In this document: piece after piece, positions 49,294 through 62,100 of the stretch | How the letters are laid out: each line of letters opens with the position of its first letter | Numbering within the stretch: the stretch's first letter is position 1 | NCBI GenBank assembly: GCA_949775045.1 | Contig: OX459097.1 | Coordinates: forward strand, 21,935,168-21,999,167 | Length of the DNA stretch: 64,000 nt | Source of the DNA: Metridium senile | Taxonomy: Eukaryota; Cnidaria; Anthozoa; Actiniaria; Metridiidae | Reading direction: 5' to 3' | The notes under the pieces: model-generated | Told to the model about the DNA's origin: nothing | What the model saw: only the letters and a program-made list of their open reading frames with translations | Databases searched by the model: none | Program-made: the position numbers and the translations under genes

Positions 49294-52200
49294 CCCGGGG
49301 TATGGTGTTCATTTGGGAATACTAATCATTTATTAAGAGGTTATTCAAAACAATAGGAAATTTCAAACCTTCAGAGCTTATGGGTGCACACTTCAACAAT
49401 TTTTCCACTGAAAAATAATAAACATGTTTAGTTTACAAAAAAACATAATAATATAGCATTTCTTGCATTTCACTTCATTTCACTTCTCAGCGTCGATCAG
49501 TGTAAATATGCGTTTAGCTTCCTGTGTTTATAGGAACGTTTCCTATGTTCCTATGCTTCAGAGTATTCATAATTATAATAATGTTATCATTAACTGCTGT
49601 ATTTGCCAAGTTCATTTACTGGGCAGACAAAATAGACAACACGCTCAGGCATGTTAAAGGCCTGGGTATTTGAATTGATGTTGAAATGTTAAGGACACCA
49701 AGACGGTCATGAAACTGCCTAGAATGCATGACTTCATCTGAACAATGAGGAGTTATATCGTTATTTGTAAAAAACGTTATTGGTCACGTGACCTGTTTTG
49801 CCAAATATCTCTTAAATAATCAATGATGGACAACCATTCTAAGCATACGTCGAAAACTTTTTATAAAAGTCCTCTAATGACACACTTTTAATCATTTTAT
49901 TGTGTTTCTTTATTTACCCCGTTTTGCATTGAATATCGGAACAATCATAAATCACATGCGTGGTCACGTGACTACCCAAATGCCATTCAGCAAGCAAAAA
50001 TTGCAAAAACTCATTAAAAACAAACATTTGTCCAAGTTACTTGACAAAATTTCTAAAGCAACGATTGAAATATTAGAAATAGTGATTTTAGCTAATTAGG
50101 CGTCTGACTAGTAAATGGCGAAAAGCTTCCAAAGCCGTTTTTAATACAGAAATACATTGTTAATTATTAATCTAAGTAAAATTTTAACCGGACCAGTAAA
50201 GGTGAGGGCAATGAAACCAGGCAATACACTACAGATGACAGGCATGGGAATAATACTATTGTAGTCTAGAGGGTATATTTTACTCCCGGAAGGTTCACAG
50301 ATTTGTGTACAATGCTGTAGATGTAACCATGATTTGGCATGAAGATAGTTTGAGTAAATCAGGATTTAGTGGTATTGGTGTCTCACTTCTGATTGACAGG
50401 ATGACGTCATAAGTGACGTATGAATTTGGCGCCAAAGCTTAGAATTTTAAAATTGATTCCACAAAGTAATTGCAAATGTTCTACGATCAAAACGGTGCAT
50501 TTTAATAAAACCCCATCCAATTCCTATGAATGGTTCCAAAGTTATCCTGCACTAATTAAAGAAAATCAAATTTCCCGCCAAATGTGAAAGAAGGAAAATG
50601 TGATTATTTATGCAAATTACGTCCGCCACTTGGCAAATTGAGTGATGTTAGCCGACAGTAGACTATGCAAGTTCGCAGCTCAATAACTTCGTTCAATAAC
50701 TTCGTTTCTAAGGCGAAAAGTATGACATAGAAACATAAATAGAATAATATCTTTAAGTAACTGGATATTTCTATAAATATGAATATATATATAAATATCA
50801 ACATTATGAAAGTTTGGAGTTTTTAGAGTATTTAATTTTGCCACACGGGGCTGTCAAAGTTGACATAAAAATTACCGTCTCGGAGCAGCGATTTGACGAA
50901 ATTTCGTTTTTTGCAATTTTCTCATAAAATATGCAATATTTTTCTTAACTAAAGGCATCATGATTTGTTTCATGTTGAGGGCTACCTATGGTTTAAATAT
51001 GAGCAAAATCGATTTTTTGAGTGTTGCTGCGTTTGCATGATATTTACAGAAATCTTCTCTTAAACAATCGTTTTGATGTAAAATTTCGAAAAAGCAACTG
51101 ATTTTAGAATGGAAAATCGACAAAATTTCGAATTTTCTGAACCTCGTAAAATATAAGTCGCAATGCTAAAAAAATCATATTTCACTACTAACTTTTCAAA
51201 ATACGTTACAAAATATATATTCCTATTAGAAAATTACTTGTTGATTCTTTACTGCTATCAAAGAGATGTTTCAATGAAAATCCTTTGAAAAACATTTTTA
51301 TTTGTCGATGCCGGTAAAATCGTGACGTCAGCCATATTTAAGACTCATTATTTCTCTTAACTGCCCGGTGACCCCACCTTTTTTAGTCAGATTTGAAGAA
51401 CCCTCTAAAGGGTTGAAACAACTCACATAGTTTTTTGAAGAATACATTACTTTTTAATTAGTAGGCACCGTCCTTAAGCCCTCCCATACCCTTCCCTCCC
51501 CTTCACTCCCCTACCCCCATCCCTTACACATGTACATGTGTTGTATTGTTTCTCATCCAACACTAAAATAGATTGAGTTTCAACATATTTGTCTATTTTG
51601 TAATATACAATGGCAGTGATGGCATTTTACCTCTTTGTACTACGGTTTCTATTACAACTGCATTTCCTTGCTGTACTGCAGAGCGTGTTTCTTGATGCTG
51701 ATCTTTAATTGTTTTTTCCACTAAGAACAATAAGTAAATGGATGGATCAGCTAATTTCCTATTGCATTATGGTAAATTTTAGCAAAAGATCTAGAAAATT
51801 GAAATGCAAAGTTGATTGTTGATTGAATTAAAACTTACATTTATTGATGGCATCTAGGATTTCCTTCTCAACTTTTAGTGATTCGTTAAGAGAAGGAAGC
51901 AACTCATCTAAAGGCTTCTTCACATCTAACACAGAAAACGTTGAATTAAGATCGCATTATGCACCATGACACAAGTAACGCAAGCAACTTTTAAAGATTC
52001 GTTAAGAAAAGGATGCAACTCATCTAAAGGCTTCTTCACATCTAACATAGAAAACTCTGAATTAAGATCGCATTATGCACCATGACACAAGTAACGCAAG
52101 CATACCTTTTTTAACTTGGTCAATTTCATCTTGAGTTACTCCGAACGTTTTTAAAGCATTACAAGCTTTTGGCCACTCAGTGTTGTACACAGCGGTTGAT

Positions 52201-55200
52201 ATTTTAGCATCTAGTGCATGACCTATCAATTTATTACGTATCTTTTTTAACTCCTTGATTGCTTTACTTTCAAGAGTTGAAGGTGTCACAAACTTCAGTG
52301 TTGAATTGTTCAAAACTGTGGTTATCAGCGAAAAATCCCAGGCATTTGTGTCGCCAGAGTTAAAATTTACTTTCTGATCATTGAATTGGAATTTCAACGG
52401 TTTGGTTTCAATGCTCTTCATCTCTGTTGCATCATTAGGAATGTCAGTCCATAATGATGGGGGTGGGGTGCCTGTCTTCTTTTTGTAGACTACTGGCCAT
52501 TGAGATTTGAAGAACTCTCGCAGTTTTTGATTACCGTCCCGGAACAACAGGAGAGTCAATTGAAAGAAATTGTCCCTAAAATATTAAAAAAATGTCAATA
52601 AATATCAACAGTTCCTTTCACAGTTCCCTGTGCCATCTTGAAAGGTAGCCGGGCTTTTGCATTGAAGCGAGACGAACGTTGAGTTTGCTTTGAGAAAGAC
52701 CTTTAATTTTTAAGACCTTGCGGGACAATTCTTCACGTGTCTCTATCATTACAAGCTTGGCTACCTTTCAAGATGGCAGAGGGAACTGAGAAGGGGACTA
52801 TTGAAAGAAAAATGGTCCTTGAAATATAGTGAAATCAACGAAAACAAAAAGAATTCTCTAGAGATACAATTAACAATAGAAAACTGAACGAGGCTGCACT
52901 AAACCAAACCAAAATAGGGAAGTTCCTTTTTAAAAATATCAAGAGATATGCTACCGAGTAAATTTTAACCACTGAATACGTGAAAGCAAAAATGTTTTTA
53001 CTAACCTTTCTTCTCCATGTAGGTTTCTCAAAGCAAGATCTGAAAAATAGAATGACCAAATGAAGCACAGTTTTGCATTTACTGGGAGTGTTTACTGACA
53101 GATATTAGTATATTGAAGGGAGATTAAGATTTGAAAAGAAGATTTACCATGACAAAAGTGAGTTGATATCATTACAGCTATTATTATTACTAATAATGGG
53201 GGAGGGGGTGGGGGTGAAAATGAAATTGATCTAAATGACTATTTAAAAAAAAAATTCAAACCTAGCAAAAATCATCCCAAATTACACCACTGAAACAACT
53301 TATTTTCATTTGAAAATTGAGGATTGCTATCCAGCTTTGGTGATTTTGGTCAACCGATCACTCATTCGTGCAGTACAATCAACATCAATACTGATTGGAC
53401 ATTTCACCTAGCCTAGTCCAATATAAATATCTAGATATCACTGAGCAAATCAGTCACAAGAAACCAATGCAATATGATTCGATTTCAGTGGCACAAAAAG
53501 ATTCCTTGAAAGTTTAGCAAAGTAAAAAGTGACCATTTTCCGCATAAGTCAGTTTCAACAGTAAAAATCATGTTTTATCGAAATTATCGATCATGGCCTA
53601 ATATGCCGTTTTCACATCAAAATTCAGTTCCTGCTTGTGCTATATATGGCTCGGGAAAGTATTTCTCCTTTATTTCACTTCACGAACCGAGCTATGGCAT
53701 TTTGACACGCACGTGTTTTCCCTAATTCACGACTGCAAAGGATTATGGATAGGGAGGACAATCAACGACATGGATTCCATAGCACAGTCCTAATATTAAC
53801 TTATAAGTGTCGCGTCAGCACGGTTTTAAGCCAAAACTGTGCGCTTGATGTGCTCATCCCTTGTCACAATCTTAGCCTTCAGTTGAGCTCCAAGCATCAC
53901 ATCGTTTCATGACGTAAAAACATATTCACATTTTGAATAGGCCTTTCCAGAATTCTCGAGGGGACTGGGGCTGAAAGAAGGTTTCTTCTGTGTATACCAT
54001 AGCACAGACTAAGTCATCAAAGTTAATTTACATTTAAACTGTTTATTACATGATGTGACTGCATAACTGTCAGACCAACTAGATCTCCGTGTTTCAGCCT
54101 GGGTTAGTTGTTGTTGGTCTCTCAGGTATGGTATCTTTCTATATTATTCAGTTTTTTCTATTAAATAATTGGGAATGATTCGGGGAAGGGTATTTAGTAG
54201 TTATTTTATGGGGTTGGACAGATGATCGAATCTTGTAGAGGACCTATGTCCTATTGTTCATATCACCTGTACATTGTATTAAATATACGAATCTTTAAAT
54301 AGATAAATAAATATATTAATAGATTGCAAATGAGAACGAGCAAAGAAAAATGTAGATAATTCGTTACGGCAGGGATCTTCGTCCTACCTTTTAGTGGTTG
54401 AAATGTTGAAATCGACGATTGATTGCTAAGAATTTTACCTTTTAGGGTGTTCGAAGGTGAATATCATACCAGTAATGAGATTTTGGCAACCGGAATGAAT
54501 TAAAATAAACGGCAACCGCTTAGGGGTAAAATTTAGTTGTAAAAAAAGAGAATTTAGATGTTTTTTTTGGCAAAATTTTCTAACTGCAACAAGACCCTTT
54601 ATATATCGGATACCCCCCTTGGTATATAGAAATTAAATCGTGGATATAAAAACACATTATTATGATTATTATTGGGTACCGAAAACTGACCTTCATCTTT
54701 ACACGAAGACGAGCAGATAGCCTCGACGTCTTTCTTTCCAGCTTCAGACTAGTATAGAATGTAAAATAAACATCGTCACTACGGATAGGGCGCTAGAAGT
54801 TATAGTATTATTTGTCAGAGCAAATACTCGACCCGGGGCCGGTTTTGTCACCGCGACGTGAACTAGCGAAAACTCGCTTTCTGTGTATTGCAAACACGAA
54901 TTTAAACCAGATTGAATTCATGCGGCGTGTTGCAGAAGAAGCATTCTGTCGAGGTGTCAAACCATTTCCACACAACTTCTACGTGGATTGGATTGTAGGT
55001 TCGGCAGCTGTGACAATGATTTTTGAAATACTTTTAAATGTTAACAGAATAATACCATCCATTCTTTTAAGTATTAAGTATTAAAATGTCATTAGTAAAT
55101 TACCTGACTCTTTGCTCTTGGAAACCAGTGTGTGTAGGATTTATCTGGTATAACAATTGGATTTATCGGGTTTTCTTGACACCGAGGTTTAGTAGTCTTC

Positions 55201-58200
55201 AAAAGCTCTTTTTCTGATACAAGGTGGACACAAGCGTCTCGATAACAGTCGTTTCTGTTGTGCTTTTTGCAAGAGGTATGGCAAATAGGACAACGTATAC
55301 AGAAGACAAACTCGGCCAAACTTTTCATCCAAGGACAAGATGTGACCATTTCGTCAAGGGTTTCACGTAGGAATTCTAATATGGACTTGCACTGTTGAAC
55401 ATAAACGTCGTGACGTCGACCTTGGTTTACATCTTCGATTAAGGCTACTGTAATTGTTGTTGTGTCGGTCATCAAGACCAAGCGTAACTCATAGTCACCA
55501 TCAAGCTCGATGGAAAACCTACATACAAGAGACGAAAAAATATATGTATATTCAACGAAAATAATAAAACTATATTGTAAAGAGACTAAGACCCCGTCCA
55601 CATTATCCCAAATTTTCACCCAACATTCTTAAAAACGATTTCCAGAGTCAATTAACTGAAAACTCCCGGGTAAATGAAGAAGGACTTTATTTTTATTCCA
55701 TTTTCGTCCTCATCAAGAAATCAACTTTACACGACATAGTGTGGTTGAGGCATAACCTTTTGAAAAGTGTAAATACCTTGCACAATTTCGTGAAAGGTGC
55801 GGTGGGGTAGAACTCTTCCATCTCAAGTTGCACATCTTGTCAACTGCAACTAGAAGCCTTGGAAACAGTCCCAAAGGAAGATGCGAACTCTTAAAACGAA
55901 CCACCAGCGGGGAAGCACGATTGGCACTTTTCATTATTTTACCCAAGTCATCGATTGTACTATTTGACAACATTGCCGGAACAAGAAACGATCCATCCCC
56001 TTGTTTGCAAATGAGAGAAAACTTGTCCATGATGATGATTAACGATTCAACTGATGTATCATGGTTCAGCAAGTCCCTCCACAGGTACTCGAAAAACTTG
56101 ACGTCGATAATTCCTTGATCTTCGAGTTTCCGCCATTCACCTTCATACCCTTCTTGATATTCTCTTGGTTGAACAGTTATTACTTTAGCGAACATGTCAA
56201 GCAGCCACTGTGTATCGATGATTATCATACCAGTTTCTGGAAAATGTATTATCACTTTAAGGTCATGTAAATAGTTCAGTAATGTCTCGAGTTCATCTGA
56301 TGAGATATCCACTTCACATTCTGAGGCAATACTTTCGGCCTCTTGAAATGAAATGTGCTTTCTCTTCTCATTTCGGACAAGATGGCCAAGTTTCTTCTCA
56401 AAAAGCAACCATCGAAGTGGAATATCCTCATTCATTTGAGGAAGATTTTTTGCCTTTTCATAAATTTGTGTTTTAAGTTCTTTTATGCCTGAATCCTCGG
56501 GGCTTGAGCTTCCTGAAACTGTGTTGTTAACAATGTATATTCCATGAACGACGTGACGCCCTGCAATACCTTCTTTTCTAAGGGTGTCAAGAATCTCCCT
56601 TGCAGTTTCTTGGACCTCTGCTTTAAAAGGTTTATCAGCATGTGTTGAGACCACAAAGACAGGGGAAGTTCTTTCTTGAGGTGAATTAGCATCAATCAAG
56701 GACAACCAGTATTTCAAGTGGCCCATATTTGTCATGGGATCGGGATCAATCTTCTTTTCTACTGCTCCAGTCTTTACCAGGAGGGCTGCATGAGCATGTA
56801 GGTCCTTCTCTAAACTGTGAACAAGAAGATATATGCCTTTTGGAGGTAGAAACACTGGGTGAGTGACACTATAGACCGGCTGCCCTGCAAAATCCATTGT
56901 GTGGAAAAATAGGTAGTTTTCCATTTGCTTTTCAGAATCGGGGTTTTCTAAAATATGTTTTGTATACATCGCAACTCCATCGGGTAGAGGTTCTTGCTTA
57001 TCGAAGTGGTCTTGTGTTGTATTATTCTCTTCTTCTTCAACTAAGCAAGCAGTTTCGTAGTTCTGGGCGCTATCGTCTTGGATAGATGATTCTTTTAGAT
57101 TAATCTCTAAGCTGTTAATGTCACCTTTATTGTCTGTGTTTGGTTGTGCAGGTTTTTTTAAATGCTTCACAATTTCCATAGATGTGCAATGATTGTATAC
57201 AAAGTTTTCGTTGTTTCCGTTTTTCTCCCAGTCACCATCTACCTTTGATAAAGAACACTGAAGTTTTGCTCCCACAGTGCTGTCTTCAGACGCGTTGAAT
57301 TTCTCCCCTAGACAAAAAGAAACATGAAACATTTACAATAATGATAATAATAATAAAGTGATCTGTTTAATGTCCATTCACAGCAGGGGTTTGTTACCTC
57401 TTCAGCGCATGCATGCAGTTTGGTGAGTGTACTAAGAAGCTAAAGTCTACTGTTTTGCAGATGAAATTACAGAGTGTTAGTCCAACCGTGATAATGATGC
57501 GCGGCACGGCCTCTACCATAAAAAACAATGTAAATCAGGAACGATTGTATAAGAAGATTAATCGAAGAAGAATTGTGCAATAGAGGCAATGCTTTACCAT
57601 TTAGAGATCTCAGCAAGCTTGTTTTTCCAGATTGTGATTGACCAACCAAAACAACTGGCAAGCGTTTATTCTTAACTTGTCCACTTTTTAAAGCTTGTTT
57701 GAAGGCACTTTGTGCTTGTGGGCCACGCGCAAGAATTTCAGGCGGCACTGTTTCTGGCTCCGGATCTGTTGTGAATAAAAAATAGTGTGTATTCAATATT
57801 TTGTCACATAATGACTTTTTCTATCAATATAAGTATGTTCTGAAAGTGGGTGTATATTGTATATGCATACTATATTTGAGCATATTGTTTACAAGTGTTG
57901 GCATTGGCAATGCATGTTCTAAACGAGGTGGAACTGGGTATTATTTTTAGATTTAATGCAAGTTAGGAATATAGTCCATAGAATAAAAGATCTTCAATAT
58001 ATAAATATCAAAATATATATATACAATATTGCAGAGTAACTTTATATTCATTTTGTAATTTACAAAGAAAACAGGCCAAAATTGCACAACGTCGTGTAAT
58101 AAAATTTATATTAAAAGTTTTTAAAAGGTGGTCTCAGGGGGGGGGGGGGGGGGGTGCATTGCAAATCAAAGATAAATTGTTGACTAAACGTTTGCACTGT

Positions 58201-59073
58201 CAAATGCTTAATAATGTCAATAACTAAGATTTTTTGAGCTCAAATTTGTCAAATATAGGCATTTTTTTGTGGGGGAAACAGACCGTTCAGAACTTAAACA
58301 GTGACATTCCCATGAGAGACGTTCAATCAGAACTATCAATGTCGACAATTTATTCGAATTATGCCTATTTTGAATAATTTGCGAGCCTTAAGTAAATGTC
58401 CAAAAAGGCAATAGAATTCTGTGCCATGAACATTTTTGTCAATACAAAACACAGGTTTGAAGACGGCAAAGTAGTAATAAATTTTTGACTTATACTTTTT
58501 TGAATATATTCACTCGACTTTCAAATCGATTTTAAAAACTTTTTAGGGGAGCATTGCTTACATATAATTGTAATCACGAAACATACACAGTCTTTTTTAT
58601 TGTTATCTATGCTTTTAAATTATATATAGTCTGTCTATCATTAATGTAAAATGACGTGCTATACAATGTTTGAACACAAAGTTTTTGAAAGCATATATCG
58701 ACTCTAATTTGGGCCTGTTTACGTATAGTTTAATAAACGAGCAGGAGTGTTTTATCAGGTTTAAAATCCCGAGGGCGAAGCCCAAGGGATTTTAAACCTG
58801 ATAAAACACGTTCTGCGAGTTTATTGAACGGCTTAAAAACTCATTAGTACCAGCTGTCCGGTGAGCGCGCGAACTGACCAATCACAGCGCGTTTTGAATT
58901 TCAGTCGAGCGGCCCTCGTTCTCAGTCCTCTCTCAAGATAAATACTCGCGGTTCGACGAAGTTCGGTCGAATTTTCTAACGGATTAATGATAGAAAATGC
59001 CTTTAAAACACACTGGAATAGCTATATAAATTATCTACATGGGATATTTAGCCGTCTATTTACCTGGATTCAT
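45813..59073 (-). CDS. Roc-COR GTPase with HEPN and Death domains (ROCO family), 14 exons
   Basis: Exons 59073-59064, 57765-57598, 57307-55777, 55518-55104, 54748-54691, 53039-53006, 52575-52106, 51925-51839, 51720-51631, 49407-49369, 48887-48819, 47926-47672, 47071-46994 and 46006-45813 join with every splice phase matching and total 3498 bases (1165 residues plus stop). Roc: P-loop GQSQSGKTS (45-53), DFAGQP (198) and STHADK (280). COR follows (about 353-570) with the WLLDMF segment. A Cys/His cluster (CIRCPICHTSCKKH) lies near 650-680. A DZIP3-like HEPN region (LTLLLFRDGNQKL to KKIRNKLIGH) covers about 739-895. A C-terminal Death domain (HKWTLLAERLQID to YDLLVELELP) covers about 1090-1165. 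Roco proteins are GTP-regulated signalling proteins, and Death domains recruit adaptors. The first exon (MNP plus a split codon) is the weakest call. Confidence 0.88.
46387..46504. repeat. Fold-back repeat in the last Roco intron
   Basis: GGAGATATGAATTTTATCTT with a CCCACTCG core pairs with the inverse ending AATTCATATCTCC, around the palindromic centre TTCGCTGCGCTC. It is non-coding. Confidence 0.7.
47090..47172. repeat. CAT-rich microsatellite
   Basis: Short imperfect runs of ATC/CAT lie next to the MITE that follows. A similar CAT-rich patch continues at 47360-47645. Confidence 0.6.
47173..47351. mobile_element. 179-bp MITE with about 70-bp inverted arms
   Basis: The left end CATGGGCAGCAGAGTATC and the right end GATACTCTGCTGCCCATG are inverted and the arms pair through TAGTTACCAACGGTC. 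CATCAAT flanks both sides (47166-47172 and 47352-47358), a 7-bp direct repeat, although the surrounding CAT-rich sequence weakens it as evidence of a target duplication. It lies in a Roco intron. Confidence 0.7.
47960..48276. repeat. CAC/ATC microsatellite with a long (ACTACC)n block
   Basis: About 24 hexamer units (CACTAC) run from 48126 to 48265 after a CCACCATC-rich stretch. It stays open in several frames and yields poly-T, poly-V and YHYH artefacts. It lies in a Roco intron. Confidence 0.95.
48286..48345. repeat. Short inverted repeat related to the one at 4766
   Basis: CTCGTCACTTGTATTTTCTAG pairs imperfectly with CTAGAACATACAAATGACTCG. The same core is in the palindrome at 4766-4853. 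Confidence 0.5.
49263..49299. repeat. Poly(C) tract
   Basis: A run of about 30 C residues lies in a Roco intron. The true length may be uncertain in the assembly. Confidence 0.8.
49781..49978. repeat. Dispersed repeat with GGTCACGTGAC at both ends, copy 2
   Basis: GGTCACGTGACCTGTTTTGC begins the block, AAATATCTC follows and GGTCACGTGAC recurs about 180 bases later after a GAATATCG core. The layout matches 6643-6848. This copy is in a large Roco intron. Confidence 0.6.
49979..51630. other. Large intron of the Roco gene
   Basis: About 1.6 kb of AT-rich intron has no exon that fits the flanking splice phases. The segment GAGCAAAATCGATTTTTTGA at about 51001 is similar to part of the TIR of the TTAA element, so old transposon remains may be present. 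Confidence 0.4.
51984..52100. repeat. Partial tandem duplicate of the adjacent Roco exon
   Basis: This block repeats 51880-51983: the acceptor side of the 51839-51925 exon, part of its coding sequence and the flanking intron. The duplicate keeps the acceptor and about 18 codons but has no donor, so it is probably not spliced in. Confidence 0.7.
53040..54690. other. Roco intron, no gene seen
   Basis: The intron contains G-rich and poly-T patches (for example 53200-53220) and no coding signal on either strand. Confidence 0.4.
57766..59063. other. First intron of the Roco gene
   Basis: The intron contains a G18-type run at about 58138-58155 and a fold-back at 58749-58809. TTTATT near 58819 reads AATAAA on the minus strand and could serve as a poly(A) signal for the upstream gene. 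Confidence 0.45.
58749..58809. repeat. Near-perfect palindrome
   Basis: GTGTTTTATCAGGTTTAAAA and its inverse TTTTAAACCTGATAAAACAC flank the centre TCCCGAGGGCGAAGCCCAAGGGA. It is probably a dispersed fold-back repeat. Confidence 0.75.
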
Positions 59074-59173
59074 ATTTTGACAACGATTATGAAGAGAGAC
59101 GATTGAGTTTATAGCAGTGTTTGATGATTCTGGCTTTCACGAATGAGACGGTTTGCACTTCGAGTTTGGTGTT

Positions 59174-62100
59174 TTATTCTTCTTTGCCCGTCTGTCTTTG
59201 ACTTAAAAGTGTTTGAAATTTCGTAAACAACCCTCTAAAGAAGTTAATGGATGCCTCCAAGTCGTTCTGCCCATCTATTAGAGTTGAAACTGCTATCTGT
59301 GCTGCTCGGACGAGTGTCGGATCTTGGATCAATGGAAAGGATTCGTGCAGGTTTTCTTGTTGTGGAACACTATCGTATTGCAGCTTGATTCCGCCTTGAA
59401 GTGCACTTTGGAGACATGGATGCAGTGACAGTAAGGACTGAAAATCATGATTTCTTGGACTAACAGAGATTGGTTTGGCGACGATATTCACCCGCCATTG
59501 TCCTTGGGAAGCTAAGGATCGATCGAGCAGAGGTGAGTCATCAAGTAAGCTTATAGTTTTCCAGATTTTCCCATCTTTAACTTGTAAGGTCGGAGGTTTG
59601 AACACATCGAGGGTTATCTTGTCTGTACTCAGTTCACATCCCATGACAGAACGTAGTTGCATGGTTAGTTTCTCCATTGTGCATTCACCAAGGCTTTGAT
59701 GCTCGATTAAGAGTTGGTCGCTTGTAGATTTCACACGAAGAATGTCATGTGTAACGCGCTCGTCTTGTCTTGTCCATCTGATGACATCCACAAATTTTTC
59801 TTCTACTTTGGTTCCTAGTTTAATGCTTGATAGGTGAACAGTTCCTTTAGTGTTTGAATAGATATTTTCATTGCGATATTGAGTAGCACTTTCGTCTGTA
59901 ATCTTCCTCGTAGAATCAACACAGCTGGTCTGATTTGCCGAGTATAATAGAGTTTCCTTCAGAGGCTCTAGGTCTTCGTAGTTTTCTTGCACTTTGGGCT
60001 TTATCTTGAGTTTTTCAATTTGCTCTTCAGTAGCCTATATAAAAACAAACATGTTTTAAAGTACTTCAAAGGGGAACAAACGATTGAAGCTATTTATATA
60101 TACTGTCATACTGACCTGTTCCAGTATTTCGTAATGTGTCTTATCATCATCATGGTCAACTTTTCCCACTTCTTGAAAAGGTACATGCTGTTTTACAACA
60201 AAATTAAAAACATATTTTTTTTTTCAAAAGAAGTTTTAATAAATACAGGATAGATAAGAGCTTGGACATAATATTATAAAATAGGCTAGCAAAGCAATGC
60301 AAATCTTATTCATTTTCACATACCTTTTGTTTTCTACAGTGACTTGGTTGATCTTCTACCATTTGCTTCTTATTTGCTTTGTGAGATGATGATGTTCTCT
60401 CGTTGTCTTCATGCGTTGAAATTCTAATCCACTCATTACAGAACTGCTGCTCAATTACTCTTTTCTGATATTCTACTTTTCCAGACTCTCCCGTTTTACC
60501 TCCACTATAAATATAATTGCCCTGTTTGCCCTCCTTGTGCTTCGTCTCCATGAGACCATCACTAAAATTTCTTAGTGATAATGGCAGTCCAACCAGCTTT
60601 CCATCATGCAGAGCTTTGTCAATGTAGAAACCCATGTAAGCAACCAGATGTTTTATAGTAGCAGTGACAGACAGAGTTCCAAATATGAGAATGAAATTAA
60701 AACCTAGTAGAGTGCGTGCATTCACATCATAAGTTGAGCGAGTGGTTGTCAATGGAGTGTAAAGAACTGTGTGGAACAGGCTATGTAGGTTTGAGCAGAA
60801 ATCAGAAAGTACATCAAGTTTGATGCCTCTAAATCCAGCATTAGCAAGTAGTTCTGGAGCTTGCTTATAGAATGCTAACACACCAACTTGATCAAATTTC
60901 ACATCCCATGTTTCAGTAACCTTTCTGGCTACTTTTTGCACTTCTTTAAACCATTTATTCTTTGCACCAATGCTTTCTGCTATTACACCTATTCGTCTAG
61001 CTATAGTCTCTGTTGCTCTTAAGCACTTGTGCATAGTTCCCGGGTAAAAATCCTTCAAATCAATCTCAGTAGCATTCTTTCTCCCTTTGTATCCATAGTG
61101 TAACTTTGCAAATTCTCTTCTGTTGTTGATATTCGGTTTCTTGTCACCTAGCCATTTGCTGAACTCATTTGACATTTCTTCTGCTTTCTCAACAGTTCTT
61201 GTGGGTTCTGGACAAACAGTCCTCATATCTCCAAGCTGGGTCTTGTGTTCAGGAGCCTCTGTAATGGGATACATGGCAGCCTGTGATGATAGACCAGTAC
61301 TGGTACACCTGCTTGCCTCATCAGCAAGACCACGCACAAGAACTTGAATTTTCTTGTTTGACACTGGATGGACTATTTCTTTCAATTCCTTGAGCTGGCT
61401 GAAGACCAAACTACCAAATGTGCTTACATGGAAATAATCATCAGGTCCAAGCCATTGGCATATGGTTATTATGGTAGACATCAAATTGTTGGGCTCTACA
61501 ATTTTTATTCTAATTGATGTTTCCCCAGAAAAGAATTTGCTCCAGAGCATCCATGGAAATGCATCAGTATAGGCATAAACTAAAAGTTTGTCATTTGGCA
61601 TTGGAATAGCATTGTTTGTTCCTTTATGAGACAGGAACCAGGTTAAGGCTTTGGAGACATTTATATACCCTGCCACCTTTCCATCCTTTTCAAAAAATTT
61701 TAAATCAAGACTTTCTTTTAGATTTTCTTTTGATTTTTTCTGTTCATTGACCATCTCGTCTCTTGGTACAAAAATATTTACTCCCAATACTTTTTCAATA
61801 CTGTTGCCAATGTGATAACGTAGGGTATGTGCATATGACTGCTGGCCTATTTCATAGTTATTTACTAGCTCTGTAGAAAACCTTTGAAAACTGTTTTTGT
61901 TTTTGTTGTAAACTGCAGGCATTAATACTTGTTTAAAGTAAAGTTGACCTTCTGGAGAATCTGTTATGAAGTTTGTCAATTCTTGACTGCTTAATGTTTG
62001 TATAATGTCCAAATCTTTTTGAGGAACATTTATATCATCCATGAACTTTGTAACTCGTTTAGTAATTGTCTCAATCCAGGTTTTCTCTTTTGATGGTGCG

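Noticed and set aside
54812..55084. Short plus-strand open frame
   Set aside because: It lies in a Roco intron, antisense to the gene, with no splice context or family resemblance.
60114..60179. Alternative acceptor (TTTTCAAG) for the third zinc-finger-gene exon
   Set aside because: It gives a phase mismatch with the preceding donor. The acceptor before 60187 (TAAAACAG) restores phase 0.
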